Positions 17,923 to 27,110 are shown, counted from the first letter of the stretch. The stretch: DNA of 64,000 nucleotides from Paenibacillus lautus NBRC 15380 (GCF_004000945.1 NZ_BIMF01000021.1:49705-113704); one strand, 5' to 3'. A program made the numbers and translations. Notes: generated from the letters alone by a model not told the origin.

Positions 17923-19086
17923 ATGAGACCTTTTGTCTTTCATAATCCGACTCAGTTGATTTTTGGCAAGGGCAAGCTGAGTGCTTTAAGTAGTGAAGTG
18001 GCCAAATACGGCCGGAACGTATTACTTGTATATGGTGGCGGCAGCATTAAGCGCAGCGGGCTGTACGACCAGGTTATCGCGTTACTGCAGGAAGCAAATG
18101 CGGTAGTAACGGAGCTTGCCGGTGTGGAACCGAACCCGCGCCTGTCGACGGTTCATAAGGGTGTGGCATTGTGCCGGGAGCATAACATTGATCTCATTCT
18201 GGCCGTTGGCGGCGGAAGCGTCCTTGACTGCTCCAAGGCCATTGCCGTTGGCGCCAAATATGACGGAGATATGTGGGATTTCGTAGAGCGCAAAGCCGTT
18301 CCGCAAGCGGGTCTGCCGCTTGGAACGGTTCTTACGATGGCTGCAACGGGATCGGAGATGAACGGCGGCTCCGTCATCACCAATGAAGTAACTCAAGAGA
18401 AGATGGGCTGGGGAAGTCCTCATGCGTACCCCGCATTTTCGATTCTGGACCCTGTACATACGTTCTCTCTTCCGCGGGATCAAACGGTGTACGGTATCGT
18501 AGATATCATGTCTCACGTGCTGGAGCACTATTTCCACCAAGACACCAACACGCCCGTGCAGGACGGATTCTGCGAAACGATACTTCGTACCGTTATCGAT
18601 ACAGCACCGAAGCTGGTTGAGGATCTGGAGAACTATGAGCACCGCGAGACGATCATGTACTGCGGAACGATGGCGCTCAACGGCATGATCAATATGGGGA
18701 TGGCCGGCGACTGGGGAACCCATAACATCGAGCACGCGGTATCCGCCGTATACGATATTCCGCATGGCGGCGGACTGGCGATCCTGTTCCCGAATTGGAT
18801 GAAATATAACCAGAGTGCGGATCCTCAGCGCTTCAAGTCACTTGCCGTGAACGTATTCGGGGTGGACCCGGCAGGAAAAAGCGATGAAGCCATCGGATTG
18901 GAAGGAATTGAAGCGCTTCGCAGCTTCTGGACTTCCATCGGTGCGCCTAGCACACTGGGAGCGTACGATATTGACGACAGCCAGATCGAGGCTATGGCCG
19001 ATAAGGCGATGCGGTTTGGTCCTTTTGGCAACTTCCGCAAGCTGCAGCGTGAAGACGTCGTGGAGATTTATCGAATGTCGTTATAA
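17923..19086 (+). CDS. Iron-containing alcohol dehydrogenase (butanol dehydrogenase, YugJ type)
   Basis: This NAD(P)H-dependent dehydrogenase has 387 residues and belongs to the group III iron-containing family. FHNPTQLIFGKGKL at the N-terminus is typical of the YugJ/YugK and BdhA/B branch. GGGSVLDCSKAIA binds the nucleotide, and metal-ligand histidines lie in MSHVLEHYFH and HNIEHAVSAVYDIPHGGGL. It probably reduces aldehydes such as butyraldehyde; the substrate is not certain. GGAGG at 17910-17914 precedes ATG 17923 by 8 bases. The ATG at 17908 overlaps that binding site and is rejected. The gene lies between two terminators and is separate from gal. Confidence 0.92.
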   Translation: MRPFVFHNPTQLIFGKGKLSALSSEVAKYGRNVLLVYGGGSIKRSGLYDQVIALLQEANAVVTELAGVEPNPRLSTVHKGVALCREHNIDLILAVGGGSVLDCSKAIAVGAKYDGDMWDFVERKAVPQAGLPLGTVLTMAATGSEMNGGSVITNEVTQEKMGWGSPHAYPAFSILDPVHTFSLPRDQTVYGIVDIMSHVLEHYFHQDTNTPVQDGFCETILRTVIDTAPKLVEDLENYEHRETIMYCGTMALNGMINMGMAGDWGTHNIEHAVSAVYDIPHGGGLAILFPNWMKYNQSADPQRFKSLAVNVFGVDPAGKSDEAIGLEGIEALRSFWTSIGAPSTLGAYDIDDSQIEAMADKAMRFGPFGNFRKLQREDVVEIYRMSL

Positions 19087-19127
19087 GGGTTGTCCTGTCG
19101 TTATATGACAAGGAATAGAATCATTTC

Positions 19128-19162
19128 AAAGCCTGCCGGCTCATGCCGTGCAGGCTTTTTAA
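19128..19162 (+). terminator. Terminator after the alcohol dehydrogenase gene
   Basis: AAAGCCTGC pairs with GCAGGCTTT around a 13-base loop, followed by TT and AATT. Confidence 0.85.
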
Positions 19163-19216
19163 TTGGGACGTGGAATATAGATATGAAGAGATTTTCATAC
19201 GTTTGAGGGAATTAAT

Positions 19217-19243
19217 TGAAACTTTAGCAAACATTTTGCCGTA
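19217..19243 (+). promoter_or_regulatory. SigW-type ECF promoter of nfeD2-floT
   Basis: TGAAAC (19217-19222) and CGTA (19240-19243) are separated by 17 bases that start with a T run. This is the consensus for SigW and related ECF sigma factors. The start codon of the downstream gene is 45 bases away. The yuaF-floT operon of B. subtilis belongs to the SigW regulon, which supports the call. Confidence 0.8.
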
Positions 19244-19287
19244 TTACTTGTTATACACAGTAAGGAATTCTAGAGGGGGCAATCAAC

Positions 19288-19821
19288 ATGGAAGCGTTAT
19301 ATTGGGGCTGTCTAATCGGAGGCGTGATATTTGCCATCGTAACCGTGGTGCTTGGCGACATACTTAGCTCGGCGCTTGACGGATTGTTGGACTTTTTGTC
19401 AGTGGATTTTTTCAATCCTGTTGTAATCGCTGGGGGAATCACCGTATTTGGCGGTACCGGCATCATGCTGACGAAATACACGGAATTAGCGGCAGGTGCC
19501 CATGTAACGCTGTCTGTCTTAGCGGCTATCGTCATTTCGATTCTCGTCTACTTCGGCTACGTTAAACCGATGGAGAACAGCGAGAACTCGACGGGCTTCT
19601 CCATAAAGGAGCTGGCGGGCATGATCGGCGTTGTCACCGTACCGCTTCCTGCAGAAGGATTCGGTGAAGTGATGGTCAAGATTGGCGCAGGCAACACAAC
19701 GCACATCGCGTCTAGCTTTGATCGTCAAAATCTTGCTGCAGGTGTCCGCGTGGTGGTAGTCGACGTTGTTGAGGGTGTCCTTAGAGTGTCCGAACTGGAA
19801 GAACGAAAAGGAGAGGATTGA
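19288..19821 (+). CDS. yuaF: NfeD-like membrane protein (YuaF type)
   Basis: The protein has 177 residues. Three membrane helices fill roughly the first 95 residues, followed by a small soluble OB-fold domain (GKIA-like region from about 110, ending VVVVDVVEGVLRVSEL). This is the short NfeD form without a protease domain, which pairs with flotillins. In B. subtilis YuaF is encoded with FloT and both gather in functional membrane microdomains. AGGGGG precedes the ATG by about 9 bases. The floT gene follows after 4 bases, and the SigW-type promoter upstream indicates induction by membrane or cell-wall stress. Confidence 0.87.
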   Translation: MEALYWGCLIGGVIFAIVTVVLGDILSSALDGLLDFLSVDFFNPVVIAGGITVFGGTGIMLTKYTELAAGAHVTLSVLAAIVISILVYFGYVKPMENSENSTGFSIKELAGMIGVVTVPLPAEGFGEVMVKIGAGNTTHIASSFDRQNLAAGVRVVVVDVVEGVLRVSELEERKGED

Positions 19822-19825
19822 TTCA

Positions 19826-21361
19826 ATGCCAGAGTACTTAGTAATTCCGTCGATTGTTGTAGGGGTCATTGTCGTGTTAGGACTTGCGTTCTGGGCTCGT
19901 TACAAAACGGTGAGTCCGGATGAAGCGATGATCGTAACCGGTTCTTTTTTGGGAAGCAAAAATTTGTCGGAGGATGAATCCGGCCGCAAAATCAAAATCG
20001 TGCGCGGCGGCGGCGCTTTTATACTCCCCGTATTTCAGCGTTCCGAATTTGTATCGCTCTTATCTCATAAACTGGATGTCATGACACCTGAAGTGTACAC
20101 GGAGCAAGGTGTTCCGGTTATGGCCGATGGGGTAGCCATCATTAAAGTGGGAAGCTCGATCGAAGACGTGGCAACGGCAGCCGAGCAATTCATGGGCAAG
20201 CCGATTGAAGCGCTGAAGGGCGAAGCCCAGGAAGTGCTGGAAGGCCATCTTCGTGCCATTCTCGGTTCCATGACGGTAGAGGAAGTATACCGTAACCGTG
20301 ACAAGTTCGCGCAGGAGGTTCAGGGTGTGGCTGCAAGAGACCTGAAGAAAATGGGACTGCAGATCGTTTCCTTTACCATTAAGGACGTTCGCGACAAGCA
20401 TGGATATCTGGAAGCGCTGGGTAAACCACGGATCGCTACGGTAAAGCGGGATGCGGAGATTGCCGAAGCCGAAGCGGTGCGTGACGCGCGGATTCAGAAA
20501 GCGCGTGCGGAAGAAGAAGGACAGAAGGCCGAGGTTATACGTGATACCAATATCGCGGAAGCCGAGAAGGAACGGGAGCTGAAGGTCGCTTCCTTTAAGA
20601 AGGAGCAAGATACGGCGAAGGCCGAAGCGGACCAAGCCTATCATATCCAGGAAGCCCGTGCCAGACAAACGGCGGTTGAGGAGCAGATGAAGGTTGAGCT
20701 CGTTCGTAAGGAACGCGAAATCGATCTGCAGGAAAAAGAAATCATGATTCGCGAGAAGCAGTACGACGCAGACGTGAAGAAAAAAGCCGAAGCGGATCGC
20801 TATGCCGTTGAGCAGGCGGCCGAAGCGGATAAGGCCCGCAAGATGCGGGAAGCGGATGCCTTGCAGTACTCCATCGAAACGCAGGCCAAAGCGTCTGCCG
20901 AACAGAAACGTCTGGATGGTCTGGCCGTTGCAGATGCCGAGCGTGCGAAAGGTACGGCCGAAGCTGAAGTTATTCGTCTGCGCGGTATTGCCGAAGCCGA
21001 TGCCAAGGAGAAACTCGCCGAAGCGTTCCAGAAGTTCGGAGAAGCTGCGGTGCTCGACATCATCGTAAAAATGCTGCCTGAGCTTGCCGGTAAGATTGCT
21101 CAGCCAATCTCATCCATCGACAAGCTGACGGTTGTTGATACAGGTAAAGGCGAAGGAGCGGCTCGCGTGAGCAATTATGTGACCGAGCTGATGTCCACGG
21201 CGCCTGAAATGCTGAAGAGTGTGTCAGGGATTGATGTGGAAGAACTGATTAAGGGCCTGACGACAAAGAAAGCTGCTCCAGTCCAAAAGCCGGTAGCCGT
21301 TGAGCAGGAGCTTGTCCCGGTACCGGTGGCTGTAGAGACAAGTGCTGCGAAGGAAGAATAG
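19826..21361 (+). CDS. floT: Flotillin (membrane microdomain scaffold)
   Basis: FloT is a scaffold of lipid-raft-like domains and influences membrane fluidity, signalling and secretion. It has 511 residues: an N-terminal hydrophobic hairpin (about 4-22), an SPFH/PHB domain (about 40-220), and a long coiled coil rich in Ala, Glu and Lys with repeated EAEA-type heptads (about 220-400), then a C-terminal oligomerisation region. Length and layout match B. subtilis FloT (YuaG, 509 residues). AAGGAGAGG lies before ATG 19826; the frame is open further upstream into the NfeD gene without a better start. The third Bacillus gene, yuaI, is not present here. Confidence 0.95.
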   Translation: MPEYLVIPSIVVGVIVVLGLAFWARYKTVSPDEAMIVTGSFLGSKNLSEDESGRKIKIVRGGGAFILPVFQRSEFVSLLSHKLDVMTPEVYTEQGVPVMADGVAIIKVGSSIEDVATAAEQFMGKPIEALKGEAQEVLEGHLRAILGSMTVEEVYRNRDKFAQEVQGVAARDLKKMGLQIVSFTIKDVRDKHGYLEALGKPRIATVKRDAEIAEAEAVRDARIQKARAEEEGQKAEVIRDTNIAEAEKERELKVASFKKEQDTAKAEADQAYHIQEARARQTAVEEQMKVELVRKEREIDLQEKEIMIREKQYDADVKKKAEADRYAVEQAAEADKARKMREADALQYSIETQAKASAEQKRLDGLAVADAERAKGTAEAEVIRLRGIAEADAKEKLAEAFQKFGEAAVLDIIVKMLPELAGKIAQPISSIDKLTVVDTGKGEGAARVSNYVTELMSTAPEMLKSVSGIDVEELIKGLTTKKAAPVQKPVAVEQELVPVPVAVETSAAKEE

Positions 21362-21510
21362 AACGAACGGTTAAGTAGGATTGGAATAGTGGTCACAGGC
21401 AGCGGTACAGCGCTTTGGAGACTTTGGCAACCACATATGATTTTGCCGCGCTCTTATATTTCTGATAAGATATCCGAGTATACGCGTATGAATCAAAAAG
21501 AGGTGCAAAC

Positions 21511-22368
21511 GTGAGCAGCTTACAAGTGGCTAAAGTGTTGAACAATAATGTAATCATAGCGAAGCATCCGCAACATGGCGAGGTTGTTGTTATAGGCAAG
21601 GGAATCGGCTTTAACCGGAAGAATAAAGACCGTATCCTGGCCTCCGCTGCCGAGAAGATGTTCATTTTGACCAAACCGGAGGAGCAGGAGCAGTATAAGC
21701 AGCTGGTGCCTCATATCGATGAGAAGCTGATTGAGGCGATGAATGACATTATTCTGAATGCTGCCAAATCCAGCGACGCTCCTCTGAATGAGCATATCCA
21801 CATTGCGTTGACGGATCATATCGCATTTGCCATTAAACGCCATGCCCAAGGTCTCTATATTCATAATCCCTTTTTATACGAAACCAAAGAGATGTATCCT
21901 GAAGAGTACGAGATGGCGGAATATGCCGTCCGTACCATCCGGGAGAAGCTTGGGGTTGACTTGGGCCAAGAGGAGATCGGATTCATTGCCCTTCATTTTC
22001 ACGGTGCGCTCACAAACCAGCACATTTCGGAGGTCCGCAAACATTCGGAGCTGATCGCCGATCTAGTACACACTGTTGAACAGCAGCTGGATTATGTCAT
22101 CCCGAGGGATACGCTGGACTATTCCCGCCTGTTGACTCACCTCCGGTTTGCCTTGGAGCGGATTCGGCGGGGAGAAGCGGTGAACGAGACGAGTTCATTG
22201 GACGGTCTGCTGAAGCGTGAATATCCCGAGACGTATTCCTTGGCATGGAAACTGACGAAGATGATGGAGCAGCGGCTGAAGAAGCCCGTATATCCCGCCG
22301 AGGCCGGTTATTTGACCATTCATCTGGAGCGGCTGGTCCAGCGTAAAGAGCAGGGCGAGCAAATGTGA
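21511..22368 (+). CDS. glcT: Transcriptional antiterminator GlcT (BglG family)
   Basis: GlcT binds the RNA antiterminator in the ptsG leader and allows transcription when glucose is present. It has 285 residues: an N-terminal RNA-binding CAT domain (about 1-60, with KVLNNNVIIA and GKGIGFN), then PRD1 (about 65-170) and PRD2 (about 175-285). Conserved histidines lie in DHIAFAIKRH, ALHFHGAL, THLRFALERI and TIHLERLV. These are sites of PTS-dependent phosphorylation; the glucose permease inactivates GlcT by phosphorylating PRD1. The start is GTG after AGAGGTG. It lies directly upstream of its target, as in B. subtilis. Confidence 0.94.
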   Translation: MSSLQVAKVLNNNVIIAKHPQHGEVVVIGKGIGFNRKNKDRILASAAEKMFILTKPEEQEQYKQLVPHIDEKLIEAMNDIILNAAKSSDAPLNEHIHIALTDHIAFAIKRHAQGLYIHNPFLYETKEMYPEEYEMAEYAVRTIREKLGVDLGQEEIGFIALHFHGALTNQHISEVRKHSELIADLVHTVEQQLDYVIPRDTLDYSRLLTHLRFALERIRRGEAVNETSSLDGLLKREYPETYSLAWKLTKMMEQRLKKPVYPAEAGYLTIHLERLVQRKEQGEQM

Positions 22369-22396
22369 AGATTTTATTAAGTCCCTCACCATGTGG

Positions 22397-22425
22397 TTGC
22401 AACGAAAAATGAACGGTGTTACAAT
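22397..22425 (+). promoter_or_regulatory. SigA-type promoter of ptsGHI
   Basis: TTGCAA and TACAAT are separated by 17 bases. Transcription would start near 22432, giving a leader of about 220 bases before ptsG. Confidence 0.75.
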
Positions 22426-22460
22426 ACGAACAGTTATGAAGCATAAAACTTCAAATCAAA

Positions 22461-22581
22461 CGTGTAACTGATTCGATCAGGCATGAGTATTACAGGAATT
22501 TGGTTGTTATTACCCATTTTTGGGTAATCTAATCCATGAGATTAGCCATCCATTTTCCCGTGGTTACTCATGCCTTTTTTT
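22461..22581 (+). promoter_or_regulatory. GlcT-controlled RNA antiterminator and overlapping terminator in the ptsG leader
   Basis: The stretch beginning CGTGTAACTGATTCGATCAG (22461-22480) resembles the GlcT-binding RAT sequence of ptsG in B. subtilis. Its last part, GGCATGAGTA (22480-22489), is the left arm of a terminator whose right arm TACTCATGCC (22565-22574) is followed by seven T residues. The RAT and the terminator therefore exclude each other. The long terminator loop holds two further small hairpins, TTACCCA/TGGGTAA and CTAATC/GATTAG. Bound GlcT should hold the RAT and prevent termination. Confidence 0.85.
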
Positions 22582-22650
22582 GATTTGGTTGTTTTATGAT
22601 GCTCTACTTTCAACTTTGTGACCACAATTAGATAGAGGGTGAGAATTTTC

Positions 22651-24732
22651 ATGTTTAAGCGGCTTTTTGGCGTACTGCAAAGGGTCGGTAAAGCTCTGAT
22701 GCTGCCCGTGGCCATATTGCCGGCGGCCGGACTACTGCTCGGCCTTGGAAATATGCTGGTCAACCCCGATTTCCTGCAGTATGCACCGTGGCTCGATGCG
22801 GCTTGGGTTCAAGCAGCTGCCACGGTCATGATGAATGCGGGACAAATCGTGTTCACGAATTTATCCTTGCTGTTTGCAGTGGGGGTTGCCGTCGGCTTGG
22901 CCGGAGGCGAAGGTGTGGCCGGGCTTGCTGCGATCATCGGTTACCTCGTCATGAACGTTACCATGGGCAGCGTTATAGGTGTGACGCCATCGATGATTGG
23001 CACAAATTACGAATATGCCAGCGTGCTTGGCATTCCGACCTTGGCCACCGGGGTATTCGGCGGGATTATTGTAGGTATATTAGCGGCAAGCATGTACCGA
23101 AGATTTTTCAAAATAGAGCTTCCGTCATATCTAGGCTTTTTTGCAGGAAAACGGTTTGTTCCGATTATGACGGCTGCAACGTCCGTTTTGCTTGGTCTGT
23201 TAATGGTCTTTATATGGCCTCCGATCCAGTCTGCGCTTAACACTGCATCCCATTTCATGCTGGAACAAAACCTGACGCTGTCCGCTTTTGTGTTCGGCGT
23301 TGTGGAACGCGGATTGATCCCGTTCGGTCTGCACCACATTTTCTATTCTCCATTCTGGTTTGAGTTCGGGGAATATTTGAATCAGGCAGGTCAAATGGTG
23401 CGCGGTGATCAAAATATATTCATGGCTCAGCTTCGGGATGGCGTCGAGTTTACGGCAGGCACCTTCATGACGGGTAAGTTTCCGTTTATGATGTTTGGTC
23501 TTCCTGCCGCTGCGCTTGCTATCTATCATGAAGCGAGACCGGAGAACAAAAAGTTTGTTGCCGGTATTATGGGGTCGGCAGCGCTGACCTCCTTCTTGAC
23601 GGGGATCACGGAACCGCTTGAGTTCTCCTTCCTGTTCGTCGCGCCGATCTTGTTCGCCGTACATGCGCTGTTCGCAGGTCTATCCTTCATGACCATGCAT
23701 ATTCTGGGTACCAAGATTGGCATGACCTTCTCAGGCGGTCTGATCGATTACATGATATTCGGTGTCATTCCGAACCGGACGCCATGGTGGAATGTACTCA
23801 TTGTTGGTGCTATCATGGCGGTAATCTATTATTTCGGATTCCGGTTTGTCATTCGGAAATTCAATCTGAAGACGCCGGGCCGGGAGGACGCTTCCGCAAC
23901 GGAGTCGGAATCAGGTTCCCAGGGAGCAGGCGGTGACAGCAAAAATGAATTGCCGCTTAACATTCTGACTGCGCTTGGCGGCCAGCCTAACATTGCGCAT
24001 CTGGATGCCTGCATTACCCGGCTTCGGGTAGAGGTGAAAGACAAGGGCAATGTCGACAAGGCTAGGCTGAAACAGCTGGGTGCGTCAGGTGTGCTGGAGG
24101 TGGGGAATAATATCCAGGCGATATTCGGCACCCGTTCCGATACGATTAAATCGCAAATCCAGGACATTATGTCGGGTATAACACCGACTACCGCATCTAA
24201 AGCAGTGGATGTGGAGACGATGCCGACTGCTAAAGAGGAGCAGCAGGCTGGTCAGGACGGAGAAACGCTTGTCATGGAGGAGATCGTATCCCCAGTCGAT
24301 GGAGAGCTTATGGATATTTCCCATGTGCCTGATCCTGTGTTTGCAGAACGAATGACGGGGGATGGATTTGCGGTATTACCTCATAACGGAACGATCGCTT
24401 CTCCTGTTAACGGAACCGTGTTTAACGTATTCCCGAGCAAGCATGCGGTCGGCATTATGTCGGATGGCGGCAAGGAAGTGCTTGTCCATATCGGCGTTAA
24501 TACCGTTAAGCTGAAGGGGCAAGGATTTGAAGTTCTTGTACAAGAGGGGGATCTGGTATCCACGGGCCAACCGATCATGCAAGTGGATCTGGATTATGTG
24601 AAGGCGAATGCCAAATCGATTATTTCTCCTGTGATCTTCTCGAATTTGCCGGAGGGAGCTTCCGTGAAGCTGAACAAGACCGGTGAAGTAAAAAGCGGTG
24701 AAAAAGGGATCATTACGATATCGAAACCTTAA
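22651..24732 (+). CDS. ptsG: PTS glucose permease, EIICBA
   Basis: This permease imports and phosphorylates glucose, taking phosphate from HPr. It has 693 residues: an N-terminal IIC membrane domain (about 1-400), a linker, a IIB domain with the phosphorylated Cys454 in DACITRLRV, and a C-terminal IIA domain with phosphorylated His613 in LVHIGVNTVKL and the second conserved His in KHAVGIMSD. The fused C-B-A order matches B. subtilis PtsG. I chose ATG 22651, 9 bases after AGAGGGTGAG; GTG 22639 lies inside the binding site. It forms an operon with ptsH and ptsI and is controlled by GlcT through the leader. Confidence 0.96.
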   Translation: MFKRLFGVLQRVGKALMLPVAILPAAGLLLGLGNMLVNPDFLQYAPWLDAAWVQAAATVMMNAGQIVFTNLSLLFAVGVAVGLAGGEGVAGLAAIIGYLVMNVTMGSVIGVTPSMIGTNYEYASVLGIPTLATGVFGGIIVGILAASMYRRFFKIELPSYLGFFAGKRFVPIMTAATSVLLGLLMVFIWPPIQSALNTASHFMLEQNLTLSAFVFGVVERGLIPFGLHHIFYSPFWFEFGEYLNQAGQMVRGDQNIFMAQLRDGVEFTAGTFMTGKFPFMMFGLPAAALAIYHEARPENKKFVAGIMGSAALTSFLTGITEPLEFSFLFVAPILFAVHALFAGLSFMTMHILGTKIGMTFSGGLIDYMIFGVIPNRTPWWNVLIVGAIMAVIYYFGFRFVIRKFNLKTPGREDASATESESGSQGAGGDSKNELPLNILTALGGQPNIAHLDACITRLRVEVKDKGNVDKARLKQLGASGVLEVGNNIQAIFGTRSDTIKSQIQDIMSGITPTTASKAVDVETMPTAKEEQQAGQDGETLVMEEIVSPVDGELMDISHVPDPVFAERMTGDGFAVLPHNGTIASPVNGTVFNVFPSKHAVGIMSDGGKEVLVHIGVNTVKLKGQGFEVLVQEGDLVSTGQPIMQVDLDYVKANAKSIISPVIFSNLPEGASVKLNKTGEVKSGEKGIITISKP

Positions 24733-24791
24733 CTTCACGGTGATCTCAAGGATTCTAAAAAATTAAAATATACGAAAGTAGGATGATGAAC

Positions 24792-25067
24792 ATGCAACAA
24801 ACATTCAGAATTATTGACGAAGATGGAATTCACGCACGTCCGGCAACAGCATTGGTAAATACGGCTAACAAATTCCAGGACACCAATTCATTTGCCGAAG
24901 CTAACGGCAGAAAAGTAACGCTGAAATCGATCCTGGGCGTTCTGTCCCTCGGATTGGAGCAAGGTGATACATTGACACTGATCACGGAAGGCGGCAATGA
25001 GAGCGAAGCGCTGACAGCACTGCAAGAAGTGATGGTGAACGAAGGGTTAGGCGAGCTTCATGAATAA
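24792..25067 (+). CDS. ptsH: Phosphocarrier protein HPr
   Basis: HPr carries phosphate from Enzyme I to all PTS permeases. From ATG 24792 it has 91 residues. His14 in GIHARPA is the catalytic phosphate carrier (His15 in most numbering). Ser46 in LKSILGVLSLGL is the target of HPr kinase, so the protein can also act as CcpA co-repressor in catabolite repression. Two ATG codons lie just upstream (24783 and 24786), but AGGATGATG fits 24792 best. Its last 8 bases overlap ptsI, which points to translational coupling. Confidence 0.96.
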   Translation: MQQTFRIIDEDGIHARPATALVNTANKFQDTNSFAEANGRKVTLKSILGVLSLGLEQGDTLTLITEGGNESEALTALQEVMVNEGLGELHE

Positions 25068-26781
25068 TCTGAAAGGAATCGCGGCTTCCGCTGGCATCGC
25101 GATTGCACGTGCATTTACACTGGAGCATCCGGATTACTCTGTTACGGAAAAGCAAGTGACAGACACGGATGCCGAGCTTGCGAAGCTGGATGCGGCGCTG
25201 GCTCAGTCCCAGGCTGAGCTTGAAGCGATCAAAGCCCGCACGCTTCAGGAACTCGGGGAGAAGAAGGCTGAGATTTTCGAATCTCACCTTCTCATCCTGA
25301 ATGATCCGGAATTGATTGAACCAGTTAAAGCAAAAATCGCTTCCGAGTCGGTTAACGCCGAATACGCCTTAAATGAAACGGCAGCCCAATTCATTCAAAT
25401 GTTCGAGAACATGAAGAGTGCCTACTTGCAGGAGCGGGCAGCGGATATGCGCGACGTAACCAAACGTATTCTGAAGCATCTGCTCGGCCTGAATTATGTC
25501 AGTCCTTCAGAAATCAGCGAAGAAGTCATCGTGGTTGCAGAGGACTTGACTCCTTCGGATACCGCGCAGTTGAACCGTAACTACGTTAAAGGATTCACGA
25601 CGAATATTGGCGGGCGTACCTCGCATTCTGCCATCATGGCCCGTTCGCTTGAAATTCCGGCTGTCGTCGGAACGAAAAACGTGCTCTCTTCGGTCCAAAA
25701 CGGGGATTTGATCATCGTTGACGGACTGGAAGGGGATGTCATCATTAATCCTACGGAAGCCATCGTGGCCCAGTACCGTGCGAAGCAGGATGCCTATGCC
25801 AAACAGGTCGAGGAATGGAAGAAACTCCGTTCCGAACCGACGGTATCCAAGGACGGGATCCATGTGGAGCTGGCCGCCAATATCGGGACGCCGAACGATG
25901 TAACCGGCGTGTTGGAGAATGGCGGAGAAGCGGTAGGACTGTATCGCACGGAATTCCTGTACATGGGCAGGGATAAACTTCCTTCCGAAGAGATCCAGTA
26001 TGTCGCCTATAAATCGGTACTGGAGAAAATGGAAGGCAAGCCGGTTGTTGTCCGCACGCTCGATATCGGCGGGGACAAGGAGCTGCCTTATCTGGATCTT
26101 CCTAAGGAAATGAATCCGTTCCTGGGATTCCGGGCCGTTAGGTTGTGCCTGGACCGTCAGGATATTTTCAGAACACAGCTTCGGGCACTGCTCCGCGCAA
26201 GCGTCCACGGCAATCTGCGAATCATGTTTCCCATGATCGCGACGCTCGGTGAGTTCCGCGAAGCCAAAGCGCTTCTGGAGGAAGAGAAATCCAAGCTGGT
26301 AAGCGAAGGCATTCCGGTATCTGAGGAGATCCAACTCGGGATCATGGTGGAGATTCCATCCACTGCGGTGCTCGCGGATCAGTTTGCCAAAGAGGTTGAT
26401 TTCTTCAGTATCGGAACGAATGATCTTATCCAGTATACGATGGCGGCTGACCGCATGAATGAACGGGTTGCATATCTGTATCAACCCTATAATCCGGCGA
26501 TCCTGCGACTGGTTAAAATGGTCATCGATGCCGCTCACCGCGAAGGCCGCTGGGTTGGTATGTGCGGTGAAATGGCCGGTGACGCCACGGCGATTCCGAT
26601 TCTCCTCGGTCTGGGGCTGGATGAGTTTAGCATGAGCGCTACATCCATTCTTCCGGCGCGCAGCCAGATCGGGAAGCTGTCCCGCAGTGATATGCAGGCA
26701 CTTGCTGCCAAAGCGCTTGAAATGGGTACCGCAGAGGAAGTAGTGGCTCTGGTGGAATCCATTGAGGTAACAGGCGAGTAA
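25060..26781 (+). CDS. ptsI: PTS Enzyme I (phosphoenolpyruvate-protein phosphotransferase)
   Basis: Enzyme I starts the PTS chain by moving phosphate from phosphoenolpyruvate to HPr. It has 573 residues, the usual length. The N-terminal HPr-binding and phosphohistidine domains carry His189 in GGRTSHSAIMARS. The C-terminal PEP-binding barrel has the signature DFFSIGTNDLIQYTMAADR and the catalytic Cys in GMCGEMAGD. The gene starts inside the end of ptsH. A terminator about 95 bases downstream closes the ptsGHI operon. Confidence 0.97.
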   Translation: MNNLKGIAASAGIAIARAFTLEHPDYSVTEKQVTDTDAELAKLDAALAQSQAELEAIKARTLQELGEKKAEIFESHLLILNDPELIEPVKAKIASESVNAEYALNETAAQFIQMFENMKSAYLQERAADMRDVTKRILKHLLGLNYVSPSEISEEVIVVAEDLTPSDTAQLNRNYVKGFTTNIGGRTSHSAIMARSLEIPAVVGTKNVLSSVQNGDLIIVDGLEGDVIINPTEAIVAQYRAKQDAYAKQVEEWKKLRSEPTVSKDGIHVELAANIGTPNDVTGVLENGGEAVGLYRTEFLYMGRDKLPSEEIQYVAYKSVLEKMEGKPVVVRTLDIGGDKELPYLDLPKEMNPFLGFRAVRLCLDRQDIFRTQLRALLRASVHGNLRIMFPMIATLGEFREAKALLEEEKSKLVSEGIPVSEEIQLGIMVEIPSTAVLADQFAKEVDFFSIGTNDLIQYTMAADRMNERVAYLYQPYNPAILRLVKMVIDAAHREGRWVGMCGEMAGDATAIPILLGLGLDEFSMSATSILPARSQIGKLSRSDMQALAAKALEMGTAEEVVALVESIEVTGE

Positions 26782-26874
26782 ACGGAAGACGCCTTGAGCG
26801 ATGTGAGAAATGGAAGAAGCACTTCGTTTGTTCTGGGACTCTACCAATCTTTTTCCACGATAGCAATACATTGA

Positions 26875-26909
26875 CAACATCTGTCCATTTGGGCAGATGT
26901 TTTTTTTGT
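26875..26909 (+). terminator. Terminator of the ptsGHI operon
   Basis: AACATCTG pairs with CAGATGTT around a 10-base loop and is followed by a run of T residues. Confidence 0.88.
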
Positions 26910-26916
26910 CAAAAGA

Positions 26917-26945
26917 AAGACACCCGGCATGTTTGCTAGTATAAT
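26917..26945 (+). promoter_or_regulatory. Probable promoter of the pullulanase gene
   Basis: AAGACA and TATAAT are separated by 17 bases, just after the ptsGHI terminator. The rest of the gap before the coding region holds only a candidate catabolite-response element. Confidence 0.55.
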
Positions 26946-27012
26946 AGCCTAAATATATAGTTATTTGGCATCAAACCCAAACCAAAACAGGGCTTTTGGC
27001 ATATCATGATAT

Positions 27013-27028
27013 ATGAAAGCGTTCTACA
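27013..27028 (+). promoter_or_regulatory. Candidate catabolite-response element (cre) before the pullulanase gene
   Basis: ATGAAAGCGTTCTACA keeps the TGAAAGCG core of CcpA sites but departs from consensus in the right half. It lies downstream of the likely promoter, where bound CcpA would block transcription. Confidence 0.35.
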
Positions 27029-27110
27029 TTCATGTGCTAGAGGTCTGTCTTATGATTCAGGCGCCCATACTAGGAAGTAAATCTACTTATAAGTGACGGT
27101 GATGATGACT

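Larger units (their letters stand above)
26782..27110. other. Intergenic region between ptsI and the pullulanase gene
   Basis: This gap holds the ptsGHI terminator, a probable SigA-type promoter and one candidate cre. No small gene with a ribosome binding site was found in it. Confidence 0.6.

Noticed and set aside
25507..26880. Minus-strand open frame of 457 codons inside ptsI
   Set aside because: It lies almost wholly antisense to ptsI, has no ribosome binding site, and its protein resembles no family. It follows from the codon bias of the real gene.
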